Shown here piece after piece: positions 7,355-16,447 of a stretch of DNA of 64,000 bases. The position numbers and the translations under genes are program-made. Below the pieces are notes generated by a model that was not told the origin of the DNA, made no database searches, and was given only the letters and a program-made list of their open reading frames with translations. Position 1 is the first letter of the stretch. Every line of letters starts with the position of its first letter. Origin of the DNA: Pseudomonas sp. KUIN-1 (GTDB lineage: Bacteria > Pseudomonadota > Gammaproteobacteria > Pseudomonadales > Pseudomonadaceae); NCBI RefSeq assembly GCF_009176725.1, contig NZ_AP020337.1, forward strand, positions 3,727,501 through 3,791,500, written 5' to 3'.

Positions 7355-9562
7355 ATGACCGCCATGAACCATCCTTCCCTGAATTTCCAACCGGACTCCC
7401 GGATTGATCTGGCAACAGTCCTGCGCATGCTGTTCGATCACAAAGCCCTGATCCTGTGGACCGTCGGCGTGTTTTTTCTGATCGGCCTGGGCTATGCCAT
7501 TCTGGCCACGCCGGTGTATCAGGCCACCGCCATGATTCAGATAGAGCCCCGGAAAATCGGCATCGAGGGCACGCCGGAGGTCAGTGCCAAGCCACTCTCG
7601 GTGTCGCAGGCGACCACCGAGATCGAGCTGATCAAGTCCCGCGCACTGCTGGGCAAGGTCGTCGACGATCTGCAGCTCAATAGGCTCCAGACACCTGACT
7701 TGTTTCCCGTGATCGGTCCTTATCTGTATCGCACCTTCAAGCCTGCACGCGAAGGTGAACTGGCGCAGCCTTTATTCGGCCTGACCCACTACGCGTGGGG
7801 CGGCGAAAAAATAGAGGTGTTCCAACTGGAAGTGCCGGAGCACCTGCTGGGTGAAAAACTCACCCTGACCGCAGGCAAACCCGGCCAGTTCTCGCTCTAC
7901 GATAGCGAACACACTCTGCTGCTCGGTGGTGCGATCAATCGCGTGGTCGAAGGCCACGGCATCAAGATTCAGGTCGCTACGCTGCAGGCCCGGCCCGGTA
8001 CCGACTTCACTGTCTCCAGACAGCGCACACTCAGCACCGCGCTGATCTATCAGAACCGCCTGAAGATCGCCGAGGCCGGCAGGGACTCGGGCATCATCTA
8101 TCTGTCGATCGAGGACCAGGACGCACAAAGGGCCAACCGGATTCTCGATGAGGTCAGCCATCTGTACGTACGTCAGAACGTCGAGCGCAGTTCGGCTGAA
8201 GCTGCCCAGCGGCTGCAGTTCCTGCGCTCGCAGTTACCGGCCGTGCGCAAGCAGCTCGAGGAATCGGAAACCGCACTGAATACCTTCCAGACCAGCGCCC
8301 GATCGGTGGACCTGAGTATCGAAACCAAGGGAGTGCTTGACCAGGTGGTCAGTCTCGACTCGATGCTGTCTGAGCTGAAACTCAAACGCGTCGAACTGGA
8401 ACGGCTGTATACCCGCGAACACCCGACCTATCGCAGTCTGATGAGCCAGATAAACCAGCTGGAACAACAGCGCCAGGGCCTGCTGAAAAAAATCGACGCG
8501 CTGCCCATGACCCAGCAGGAGTTGTTGCGTCTGACCCGCGATATGCAGGTCATCAGCCAGACCTACACGCTGATGCTCAACAAAAGCCAGGAGCAGGACA
8601 TTCTGCGCGCCGGCAACATCGGCAACGTACGGGTCATTGACAACGCCGACACCAATGTCGAAAGGCCCGTGAAACCGATGAAGACACTGATTGTGCTGAT
8701 CGCCACGCTGCTCGGCGCGCTGGTCGCGATGACCATGGTTTTCGTGCGCCAGGCGTTCTACCGCGGCGTCGAAAGCGCCGAGATCATCGAAAATCTGGGT
8801 ATGCCGGTCTACGCGTCGCTGCCCCACTCTCGTCAACAGGAGCATCTGGACAAGCGCGACCATGCCGGCAAGGAGTCGAAGTTGCTGAGCATCGCGGCGC
8901 CCGCCGAGCTGGCGATTGAATCATTGCGCAGCCTGCGCACAAGCCTGCACTTCGCCATGCTTGAAGCACGCAACAACGTGCTGATGATATCCAGCCCGAC
9001 ACCGGGTGCCGGCAAATCGTTTGTATCGAGCAATCTGGCGACCATCATTGCCCAGACCGGCAAACGGGTCCTGCTGATCGATGCCGACATGCGCAAAGGC
9101 TATCTGCATCGCCTCTTCGGGCTACAACCCAAACACGGGCTGTCCGACACACTGGCGGCGCGGTTGCGCTGTACCGAGGTCATCAACACCACCCGTGTCC
9201 GGCATCTGGATTTCATCTCCTGTGGTTTCGCCGCGCCCAACCCCTCGGAACTGCTGATGCATGACAACTTCCACAAGATGCTTGCCGAACTGTCGCCGCT
9301 GTATGACCTGATTCTGATCGACACCCCGCCCATTCTGGCCGTGACCGACGCGACGCTGGTGGGCCGTCAGGCGGGCACTTGCCTGCTGGTGGCGCGCTTT
9401 GGCATGACCACCGTCCAGGAAATCGAAGCCAGCAAACGCCGTCTGGGTCAGAACGGAATCCTGATCAAGGGCGCCATTTTCAACGCGGTGGTGCGCAAGG
9501 CCACAACGTCCGACTACGACTGCGCCGCCTACGGCTACAACTACCACCCCGCGCCCCGATAG
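7355..9562 (+). CDS. Wzc/GumC-type polysaccharide co-polymerase and BY-kinase
   Basis: This 735-residue inner-membrane protein controls polymer length and export. It has an N-terminal Wzz domain with membrane segments at about residues 28-50 and 445-465, and a long periplasmic coiled coil between them. The cytoplasmic tyrosine kinase domain shows Walker A TPGAGKSFVSSNLA, Walker A' VLLIDADMRKGYLH and Walker B LILIDTPPIL. The C-terminus carries a tyrosine cluster (SDYDCAAYGYNYHPAPR), the usual autophosphorylation site. The start directly follows the phosphatase stop. Its partner phosphatase is frameshifted here, so phosphorylation could be uncontrolled. Confidence 0.92.
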   Translation: MTAMNHPSLNFQPDSRIDLATVLRMLFDHKALILWTVGVFFLIGLGYAILATPVYQATAMIQIEPRKIGIEGTPEVSAKPLSVSQATTEIELIKSRALLGKVVDDLQLNRLQTPDLFPVIGPYLYRTFKPAREGELAQPLFGLTHYAWGGEKIEVFQLEVPEHLLGEKLTLTAGKPGQFSLYDSEHTLLLGGAINRVVEGHGIKIQVATLQARPGTDFTVSRQRTLSTALIYQNRLKIAEAGRDSGIIYLSIEDQDAQRANRILDEVSHLYVRQNVERSSAEAAQRLQFLRSQLPAVRKQLEESETALNTFQTSARSVDLSIETKGVLDQVVSLDSMLSELKLKRVELERLYTREHPTYRSLMSQINQLEQQRQGLLKKIDALPMTQQELLRLTRDMQVISQTYTLMLNKSQEQDILRAGNIGNVRVIDNADTNVERPVKPMKTLIVLIATLLGALVAMTMVFVRQAFYRGVESAEIIENLGMPVYASLPHSRQQEHLDKRDHAGKESKLLSIAAPAELAIESLRSLRTSLHFAMLEARNNVLMISSPTPGAGKSFVSSNLATIIAQTGKRVLLIDADMRKGYLHRLFGLQPKHGLSDTLAARLRCTEVINTTRVRHLDFISCGFAAPNPSELLMHDNFHKMLAELSPLYDLILIDTPPILAVTDATLVGRQAGTCLLVARFGMTTVQEIEASKRRLGQNGILIKGAIFNAVVRKATTSDYDCAAYGYNYHPAPR

Positions 9563-9614
9563 AAGGGACGCTGCCTGCCGCCGACCGAGCTGTTTCATTT
9601 AAAAGGAATTAATC

Positions 9615-10128
9615 ATGTCCCACTCCGACCAGGATGTCCGCTGGTACCTGATCCAGACCAAACCACGGCAGGAAGCCCGCGCCGAAGAACATTTGCGGCG
9701 TCAGCAGTTCGAGTGCTATCGACCGTTACAGGCCGATGCAAAAAAAAACCGGTACCAGGGTTCAGGCCGGCGAGCCCTTGTTCCCCGGCTATCTGTTCAT
9801 TCACATGGATCAGGCGCAAGACAACTGGTACCCGATTCGCTCCACCCGCGGCGTCTCGCGCATCGTGACCTTCGGTGGTCATCCGGTGCCGGTTCGGGAT
9901 CATCTGATCGAGCAGATCCGCCAACGACTGGCCACGCCCGCACCGAAAACTCAGTTTGCCCAAGGCGACACCGTGCTGATTACGCATGCCAGTTGGGGTG
10001 ACGTCGAGGCCATTTTTCTGAGCAAAGACGGCACGCAGCGGGCGGTTATTCTGCTCAATATGTTGCAGCGCCAGCAAAAAGTGGTGCTGCCCATCAGCAG
10101 CCTGTCGCGAATCGAAGCCCGCGCCTAG
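9615..10128 (+). pseudogene. RfaH/NusG-family operon-specific antiterminator, interrupted at an A9 tract
   Basis: The N-terminal NGN domain begins DVRWYLIQTKPRQEARAEEH and runs to RPLQADA. At a run of nine A (9740-9748) the frame changes; the rest follows in the next frame as GEPLFPGYLFIHMDQ, then a KOW-like C-terminal domain ending at 10128. Eight A would give one protein of 170 residues, close to E. coli RfaH (162). RfaH proteins bind RNA polymerase paused at ops elements and stop Rho termination in long operons. Two ops elements stand before this operon, so the gene probably acts on its own transcript. The break may be a mutation, a slippage-controlled switch or a sequencing error. Confidence 0.8.
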
Positions 10129-10213
10129 CGCTGGAATCCGCAGAGACCTGCCGCATGACGTGTGCCTGAAAACATGTGTCGCATGCCTACTCCACCAGCC
10201 TCGGAACCACACC

Positions 10214-11215
10214 ATGCCGCGCCAGACCACCCTGGTGACGCTCACCTATGGTGACCGTTTCAGCTATTTGCACACCCTGATCAGCCGCTCGCTGGAAAGC
10301 CCGCTGATCGGCCGTGTGATCGTTGTCAGCAATGCTTCCACCGCGCCGCTGCAAGCGCTGTGCGATGAGTGGCCTGATCGGGTTGAGGTGATCTGGCTGC
10401 CGCACAACACAGGCTCGGCGAATGGCTATTCGGTAGGCATCAAGGCCGCGCTGCAAGCCGGAGACGACTGCATATGGCTGATGGACGATGACAACGCACC
10501 GACCGCGCAGGCCATCGAGGTATTGCATCGATCCTTGTGGGAACGACAAACAGTCGAGGGCCAGGACAACTGCGCGGTGCTCGGTTTTCGCCCCACCCAC
10601 CAAGCCGACATCGCCGCAGGTGTACCGCTGCAATACGCGATCCAGCGGCGCTCAAGCTTCTTCGGTTTTCACATCGCTCAATTGCCGTACAAGATCTGGC
10701 GGCGTCTGCCCTGGGGCCAGCCCGACGCGACCCGGCTGATGCCGCAGCGCGTGCAACTGCCCTTTGCCACTTACGGCGGGCTGCTTGCCCATCGCAGCCT
10801 TTACGAAAAGATCGGCCTGCCACTGGATGCTCTCAAGCTGTACAGCGATGACAGCGAATACACCTGGCGCATCACCGACGGCGGCGGAAAGCTGTTTCTG
10901 GTGCCCGACGCGCGGCTGGACGATCTGGAAGACTCCTGGAACATCAAGGCGCGGACCCGCAATGTCTATGAAAGCTACCTGCTGGGCGGATCGGATCTGC
11001 GCGCTTACTACGCAGCGCGCAATCAGGCCTGGTTCGACAGGCATGTCTGGGCAGCTTCCACACTCAGCTATCGGCTCAATCGCCGGGTCTTTCTCTGCCT
11101 GCTGAACCTGTATGCCTGGCGCTATGGCGCGGCCCAGCGTCTGGACCTGCTCAACGACGCCATTCGCGAGGGCGAAGACGGCAGGCTGGGCCTGAACAGG
11201 GCCTACCCGCTATGA
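10214..11215 (+). CDS. Family 2 glycosyltransferase, rhamnosyl/galactofuranosyl-transferase-like
   Basis: This 333-residue GT-A protein shows TTLVTLTYGDRFSYLHTLI, VIVVSNASTAPL, and a strong metal-binding site in CIWLMDDDNAPTAQAIE (MDDDN). A later acidic stretch, LYSDDSEYTWRI, fits the catalytic region of the GlfT/WbbL branch. It starts at ATG 10214 (MPRQTTLVTLTY), since the 18 residues further upstream are unlike the family. Its stop overlaps the next gene by 4 bp. It probably transfers one sugar of the repeat unit; the donor is unknown. Confidence 0.85.
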   Translation: MPRQTTLVTLTYGDRFSYLHTLISRSLESPLIGRVIVVSNASTAPLQALCDEWPDRVEVIWLPHNTGSANGYSVGIKAALQAGDDCIWLMDDDNAPTAQAIEVLHRSLWERQTVEGQDNCAVLGFRPTHQADIAAGVPLQYAIQRRSSFFGFHIAQLPYKIWRRLPWGQPDATRLMPQRVQLPFATYGGLLAHRSLYEKIGLPLDALKLYSDDSEYTWRITDGGGKLFLVPDARLDDLEDSWNIKARTRNVYESYLLGGSDLRAYYAARNQAWFDRHVWAASTLSYRLNRRVFLCLLNLYAWRYGAAQRLDLLNDAIREGEDGRLGLNRAYPL

Positions 11216-12417
11216 AAATCCTTTTCATCAACAGCCTCTACGCACCCGATATCGGCGGCGGCGCAGAAATCATTCTGCAACGCACCGTCGAGGGCTTACA
11301 GCAGCGTGGGCACAGCGTCGCGGTACTGGCCACCACCGACCAGCCTGGCTTGCAGCTGGCGGAGGTCAATCGGGTGAAGGTCTATCGGGCCGGCCTGCTC
11401 AACCGCTACTGGCACTTCATGGCCCAGCGCCCAGGACGACTGGCGCGGTTTGCCTGGCACTGGCGTGATCGCTACAACGCGGACATGCGCGAGTACGTGG
11501 AGCGCGTGATGGAACTGGAGCAGCCGGAACTGGTGGTGTGCCATAACCTGACAGGCTGGTCGGTCTCGGCATGGGACCAGATCACCCAGGCCGATTGCCC
11601 GATCGTGCAGGTGCTGCATGACTTCTACCTGCTCTGCCCGGCAAGCACGATGTTCAGAAAAGGCAAAAGCTGTCAGCGCCAGTGCACGACGTGTACACGG
11701 TTGCGCAGCCATCATGCACAACAGTCGGAACAGGTCAGCGCGGTGGTCGGTGTCAGCCGCTTCATGCTCGACACGCTGCAGGCGCAAGGTTATTTCAAGG
11801 GCGCGAGAGGGTATGTGGTGCATAACGCCAGCCCGTTTACGCCAGCGATCCACGAGCGACCCAAAGCACTTGTCGATACCGCACCGTTGCGCTTCGGTTA
11901 CCTGGGCACACTGTCGACCAACAAGGGGCTGGAGTGGTTGATCAAGCAGTTCCAGCACCTGCCGTTCAAAGCCACCCTGCAGATTGCCGGGCGCGGACAG
12001 CCATCCGACGAAAAGCGCTTCAGGGCCATGGTCACGTCCCCCGACATCAGCTTCGTCGGTTTTCAGAGACCCGAGCATTTCTATCGCCAGATCGACGTGG
12101 CGATTGTGCCTTCCCTGTGGAATGAGCCATTCGGCATGGTCGCGGTCGAGGCGTGCGCGCACTCGCTGCCGGTCATCGCCAGCCGCATGGGCGGGCTCAC
12201 GGAAATCATTCAGGAACCGCTCAATGGCTTGCTGTGCAGCCCCGATGACCCCGATTCACTGGGGCTGGCGATGCTCAGGCTGCATCAGCAGCCCGAACTG
12301 CTGGCACGCCTCGGCAGCCAGGCACGCAGCAGCGTCGCGTCGTTGATGAATCTGGACCTGATGCTGGACCAGTACGAAAGCATCTTCGCCCAGACCTTGC
12401 AGGACCGCAGCACGTAG
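11212..12417 (+). CDS. Family 4 glycosyltransferase
   Basis: This 401-residue GT-B enzyme starts MKILFINSLYAPDIGGGAE, which holds the glycine-rich acceptor loop. The C-terminal donor domain has RFGYLGTLSTNKGLEWLI and the E-x7-E type motif in WNEPFGMVAVEACAHSLPVI. Four cysteines near residues 142-164 (LLCPASTMFRKGKSCQRQCTTC by position 11632-11694) may bind a metal or stabilise a loop. The start overlaps the preceding stop as ATGA, so translation is coupled. The sugar donor is unknown. Confidence 0.88.
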   Translation: MKILFINSLYAPDIGGGAEIILQRTVEGLQQRGHSVAVLATTDQPGLQLAEVNRVKVYRAGLLNRYWHFMAQRPGRLARFAWHWRDRYNADMREYVERVMELEQPELVVCHNLTGWSVSAWDQITQADCPIVQVLHDFYLLCPASTMFRKGKSCQRQCTTCTRLRSHHAQQSEQVSAVVGVSRFMLDTLQAQGYFKGARGYVVHNASPFTPAIHERPKALVDTAPLRFGYLGTLSTNKGLEWLIKQFQHLPFKATLQIAGRGQPSDEKRFRAMVTSPDISFVGFQRPEHFYRQIDVAIVPSLWNEPFGMVAVEACAHSLPVIASRMGGLTEIIQEPLNGLLCSPDDPDSLGLAMLRLHQQPELLARLGSQARSSVASLMNLDLMLDQYESIFAQTLQDRST

Positions 12418-12521
12418 CACCTGGCACAAAACACGGCGAACGGGCGCAATTGCCCCCTTTGACGACATCAAGGACATGGTGTGGCACCCGCCAGCCCACT
12501 TTCATCAGCAGGACGCTCAAG

Positions 12522-13637
12522 ATGATTTTCATCAATGCACGGTTTCTTACCCAGGACATCAGTGGTGTACAGCGCTACGCAGAGCAGATGTGCCGAGCGC
12601 TGAAGCGACTGCGCGACGATCTGGTATTCGTTGCCCCGCATAACATCAGACTGCATGACTGCGCCAGCGCACTGGAGGCGCACTGCATCGGGCGCTCCAC
12701 CGGGCATGCGTGGGAGCAGATCGACCTGCCGCTGTACCTGAAACGTCGGGGCAGTCCGCTGCTGATCTCGATCAGCAACACCGGGCCCATGCTGTATGGC
12801 AACCAGATTGCGACTCACCACGACATCAACTATGTGCGCTACCCGCAAAGCTATACCCGACTGTTCCGGCTGGCCTATCGGACCATCACCCCGATCCTGC
12901 TGGCGCGCGCAAGAACGCTGATCACCGGCAGCCACTTCTCGCGCAGAGAAATATCCTCGTTCTATGGCTACGCCGAGGACAAGGTGCTCGTCGTCCCTGC
13001 TGCGGTCAGCGACGATTTCATACCGGGGCCGACCGCTGTGAATCGTCCGAAATACCTGTTGGCCGTGTCTTCGCCGGCCGTGCACAAGAATTTCAGACGC
13101 ATGATTCAGGCCTTTCTCAGCCTGCGTGGCCACACGGATCTGCAGCTGCACATTGTCGGCGCAGCCAGCGCGCTGTTCGCCGACCCGAACCTGCAACACC
13201 TCGCCTGCCGTGACCCGCGTATCCGTTTTCTGGGACGCCTCAGTGACGCCGAGCTGATCGCGCAATACCAGGGCGCGACCGCGTTCGTGTTCCCGTCGCT
13301 TTACGAGGGCTTCGGCATCCCGCCGCTCGAAGCCCAGGCCTGCGGCTGTCCGGTGCTGGCGGCCAATGCCGCGTCGATCCCGGAAGTTCTGCAGGCCAGT
13401 GCGCTGTATTTCGACCCGCTGGACGTCAGCCACATGGCCGCAGCCATGCAGCGCATTCTGCTGGATGCGCCCTTGCGCAACGCGCTGCGTGTCCAGGGCC
13501 TGCAAAACGTGCAGCGTTTTTCCTGGGAGCTTTCCGCGCAACGCCTTTCCCAGCGCATCGATACGTTGCTGGCGTCTGACCCCGTGCAGCAAAGCAAGCT
13601 GCACGTCGCTGCCGACTCGCCCAGCGGCAAACCCTGA
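12522..13637 (+). CDS. Family 4 glycosyltransferase
   Basis: This 371-residue GT-B enzyme begins MIFINARFLTQDISGVQRYA, the glycine-loop region of mannosyltransferase-like GT4 proteins. The donor site includes KYLLAVSSPAVHKNFRRMI and the family motif FPSLYEGFGIPPLEAQACGC. The ATG at 12522 is preceded by AGGA; an ATG at 12450 would add 24 residues unlike the family. A 104-bp gap separates it from the upstream gene, the largest gap inside the cluster, but no terminator is seen there. Confidence 0.87.
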   Translation: MIFINARFLTQDISGVQRYAEQMCRALKRLRDDLVFVAPHNIRLHDCASALEAHCIGRSTGHAWEQIDLPLYLKRRGSPLLISISNTGPMLYGNQIATHHDINYVRYPQSYTRLFRLAYRTITPILLARARTLITGSHFSRREISSFYGYAEDKVLVVPAAVSDDFIPGPTAVNRPKYLLAVSSPAVHKNFRRMIQAFLSLRGHTDLQLHIVGAASALFADPNLQHLACRDPRIRFLGRLSDAELIAQYQGATAFVFPSLYEGFGIPPLEAQACGCPVLAANAASIPEVLQASALYFDPLDVSHMAAAMQRILLDAPLRNALRVQGLQNVQRFSWELSAQRLSQRIDTLLASDPVQQSKLHVAADSPSGKP

Positions 13638-13710
13638 ATCCACAACAGCAACGCCAGGATGCGCGCCGTCGCGTCCGCAGTAGCGCGGGCCATTACAGCA
13701 AGGAACGCCC

Positions 13711-14940
13711 ATGAGAATCGCTATCGTCCACGACTGGCTGGTGAGTTACGCCGGCGCCGAGCGCGTGCTCGCGTCACTGATCAACGTCTGGCCCGCTGCG
13801 GACCTGTTTGCGGTCATCGACTTCCTCAGCGATCAGGACCGCGCGCACCTGCATGGAAAGGTCGCCAGAACGACGTTCATCCAGAAGCTGCCCGGCGCGC
13901 GCAAACACTATTCGCGCTACCTGCCGCTGATGCCGCTGGCCATCGAGCAACTGGATCTGTCCGGCTATGACCTGATCATCAGCAGCAGCCATGCGGTGGC
14001 CAAGGGCGTGCTGTGCGGCCCGGACCAACTGCACATCAGCTATGTGCACTCGCCGATCCGCTATGCCTGGGACTTGCAGCACCAGTACCTCCAGGAATCA
14101 GGGCTGAACAAGGGAGCCAAGGGCGGTCTGGCACGCCTGATCCTGCATTACATGCGCCTGTGGGATCAGCGCACATCGACCGGCGTGGACGCCTTCATTG
14201 CCAACTCCGGTTTTATCGGCGCGCGCATCACCAAGGCCTATCGACGCGACTCCACCGTCATCTACCCGCCGGTGGACACGCTCTGCTTCACCGCCCAGGG
14301 CGCGCGCGGGGACTTCTATCTCTGTGCCTCGCGAATGGTGCCTTACAAACGCATGCCGATGATCGTCGAAGCCTTTGCCGCCATGCCTGACAAACGCCTG
14401 ATCATGATCGGCGACGGACCGGACCTGGCCAAGGCGCAGGCCATTGCCAGCCAAGTGAGCAACGTGACGCTGCTGGGTTTTCAGCCAGGCAGCGTGCTGC
14501 TCGAGCACATGCGCAGCGCCAGGGCGTTTGTCTTCGCCGCCGAGGAGGATTTCGGCATCAGCCCGGTCGAGGCCCAGGCTTGCGGTACGCCGGTCATCGC
14601 CTTCGCCAAGGGCGGCGTCATGGAGACCGTGCGCGGCCTGGATCACCCGCAGCCGACCGGCGTGTTCTACCGAGAGCAAACGGTAGCGTCACTGATCGCC
14701 GCCATCGGCGAATTCGAAGCGGCGCAATCGCGCATTTCTCCCGAGGCCTGCCGGGCCAATGCCGAGCGGTTTTCGGTCGCGCGTTTCGAGCAGGAAATCA
14801 AAGCCTTCGTCGAAGACCGTCTGGCCCTCTCACACGGGGTTCATCTGGCGCGCCCGCCTCAGTCGCAACGGGTCGCCCAGGCATCACCCGGCCTCGGCAG
14901 CGAGCTGCCGAACCGTGTCGTCCCCCTGAAAATCGTCTGA
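13711..14940 (+). CDS. Family 4 glycosyltransferase, WbaZ-like mannosyltransferase type
   Basis: This 409-residue GT-B protein begins MRIAIVHDWLVSYAGAERVL. It has the conserved ISYVHSPIRYAWDLQHQYL acceptor region, the donor-site motif FYLCASRMVPYKR and the E-x7-E motif in AEEDFGISPVEAQACGTPVI. These are typical of WbaZ/WcaI-like mannosyl- or rhamnosyltransferases. A 25-residue low-similarity tail follows the catalytic domain. AAGGAACGCCC precedes the start. It is the last glycosyltransferase before the priming enzyme. Confidence 0.87.
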   Translation: MRIAIVHDWLVSYAGAERVLASLINVWPAADLFAVIDFLSDQDRAHLHGKVARTTFIQKLPGARKHYSRYLPLMPLAIEQLDLSGYDLIISSSHAVAKGVLCGPDQLHISYVHSPIRYAWDLQHQYLQESGLNKGAKGGLARLILHYMRLWDQRTSTGVDAFIANSGFIGARITKAYRRDSTVIYPPVDTLCFTAQGARGDFYLCASRMVPYKRMPMIVEAFAAMPDKRLIMIGDGPDLAKAQAIASQVSNVTLLGFQPGSVLLEHMRSARAFVFAAEEDFGISPVEAQACGTPVIAFAKGGVMETVRGLDHPQPTGVFYREQTVASLIAAIGEFEAAQSRISPEACRANAERFSVARFEQEIKAFVEDRLALSHGVHLARPPQSQRVAQASPGLGSELPNRVVPLKIV

Positions 14941-14953
14941 GCGAGCCCTTCCC

Positions 14954-16363
14954 ATGCGTACTTCAGTCCGCGGCATTCTGCGTGCCCACCAGTCAGCGCT
15001 TTCGCTCGCCCACCGCTTGCTGGACCTGGCTGTCATCGTGCTGATCGGTTACTGGCAAACCGGGCTGACGGTCACCGACAGCACAGAGGCCTGGTCGCAC
15101 ATTTTCCTCGCGGTTCTGGTGTTTCACTGGGTCAGCGAGTATCACCAGTTGTATGGCTCATGGCGTGGCGAGCGCATTCTGCGCGAGCTGACCAAGGTCT
15201 TCAGTTACTGGGCGATGACCTTCATCACTCTGCTGTCGCTGAACAGCCTGCTGCTCAACCAGACGCAATTGCCCGATAACGGCCAGATGAGCTGGTTCGC
15301 GCTGGCACTCGCCGTGCTGTGCGGCTACCGGCTGCTGATCCGTCTGGCCCTGCACACCCTGCGTCGGCGTGGCTTCAACACGCGCCGGGTGGCCATCGTC
15401 GGCACCGGGCAGGTCGGCGAGCGGCTGGCCCGGTCCATCGCCCTGGCGCCCTGGATGGGCCTGATCCTGCTCGGCTTCTACGACTCGCACCCGCAGCAGA
15501 TGAATCTGCAGGCACACAAGCGCCGCCCGCGAGTACTGGGTGACCTGCAGCAGTTGATCGACGATGCCCGCGCAGGCCGCATCGACAAGGTGTATATCAC
15601 CCTCGCCTTCAGCGCCGAACCGCAACTGCGCGAGTTGATTACCGGCCTGAGCGACACCACCGCCTCGGTGTACCTGATTCCGGATGTGTTCATGTTCGAC
15701 CTGCTGCATGCGCGCAGCGAAAGCATCAACGGCCTGGCCAGCATCAGCATTTTCGACTCGCCCATGGACGGCGCCTGGAGCCTGGCCAAACGCGCCGAAG
15801 ACATCGTGCTGTCGAGCCTGATTCTGTTGCTGATCGCTGTGCCGCTGCTGATCATCGCGGCAGCCATCAAGCTCACCTCCGCCGGGCCGGTGCTGTTCCG
15901 CCAGCGCCGCTACGGGCTGGACGGTCGCTCGATCATGGTCTGGAAATTCCGCAGCATGAGCGTCCAGGCAAACACCGACGTGGTGCTGCAGGCGACGCGC
16001 AACGATACACGGGTAACACCGCTGGGCCGCTTTTTACGCCGGACTTCGCTGGATGAGCTGCCGCAGTTCTTCAACGTGCTGCTCGGCGACATGTCCATCG
16101 TCGGCCCACGCCCCCATGCCATTGCCCACAACGAACAGTACCGCAGGCAGGTCAGCGGCTACATGTTGCGCCACAAGGTCAAGCCCGGCATCACCGGCTG
16201 GGCGCAGATCAACGGCTGGCGCGGCGAGACCGACACGCTGGACAAGATGCGCATGCGTGTCGAATTCGACCTGGAATACATCGAGCACTGGTCGATCTGG
16301 CTGGACCTGAAAATCATTCTGCTGACGCTGCTCAAGGGGTTCGTCAACAAGAACGCCTTCTGA
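14954..16363 (+). CDS. Undecaprenyl-phosphate glycosylphosphotransferase, WcaJ/PslA-like
   Basis: This 469-residue priming enzyme moves a sugar phosphate from a nucleotide sugar to undecaprenyl phosphate, which starts each repeat unit. It has four N-terminal membrane segments, a Rossmann-like CoA-binding domain (RRVAIVGTGQVGERLARSI), one further membrane segment (SSLILLLIAVPLLIIAAAI), and the bacterial sugar transferase domain. Key family motifs are WKFRSMSV, RFLRRTSLDELPQFFNVL, GDMSIVGPRPHAIAHN and KPGITGWAQINGWRGET. The start follows the previous stop by 13 bp. Glucose is the usual substrate of this group, but that is not proven here. Confidence 0.92.
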   Translation: MRTSVRGILRAHQSALSLAHRLLDLAVIVLIGYWQTGLTVTDSTEAWSHIFLAVLVFHWVSEYHQLYGSWRGERILRELTKVFSYWAMTFITLLSLNSLLLNQTQLPDNGQMSWFALALAVLCGYRLLIRLALHTLRRRGFNTRRVAIVGTGQVGERLARSIALAPWMGLILLGFYDSHPQQMNLQAHKRRPRVLGDLQQLIDDARAGRIDKVYITLAFSAEPQLRELITGLSDTTASVYLIPDVFMFDLLHARSESINGLASISIFDSPMDGAWSLAKRAEDIVLSSLILLLIAVPLLIIAAAIKLTSAGPVLFRQRRYGLDGRSIMVWKFRSMSVQANTDVVLQATRNDTRVTPLGRFLRRTSLDELPQFFNVLLGDMSIVGPRPHAIAHNEQYRRQVSGYMLRHKVKPGITGWAQINGWRGETDTLDKMRMRVEFDLEYIEHWSIWLDLKIILLTLLKGFVNKNAF

Positions 16364-16426
16364 TGCCTGCGCTGACCTGAGCACCCACCGAACACCCTCG
16401 GTACGCAACACGAAAGGAGCAATGCC

Positions 16427-16447
16427 ATGAAAGGAAAAACGTCATGA
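16427..16447 (+). CDS. Six-codon leader peptide overlapping the exporter start (candidate)
   Basis: An ATG at 16427 opens the frame MKGKTS and stops at 16445-16447, overlapping the wza-like ATG as ATGA. It has an excellent ribosome site, AAAGGAG at 16413-16419, seven bases upstream. It may couple translation to the exporter gene. Its size makes this a guess; the alternative is that AAAGGA at 16430-16435 serves the exporter directly. Confidence 0.3.
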   Translation: MKGKTS

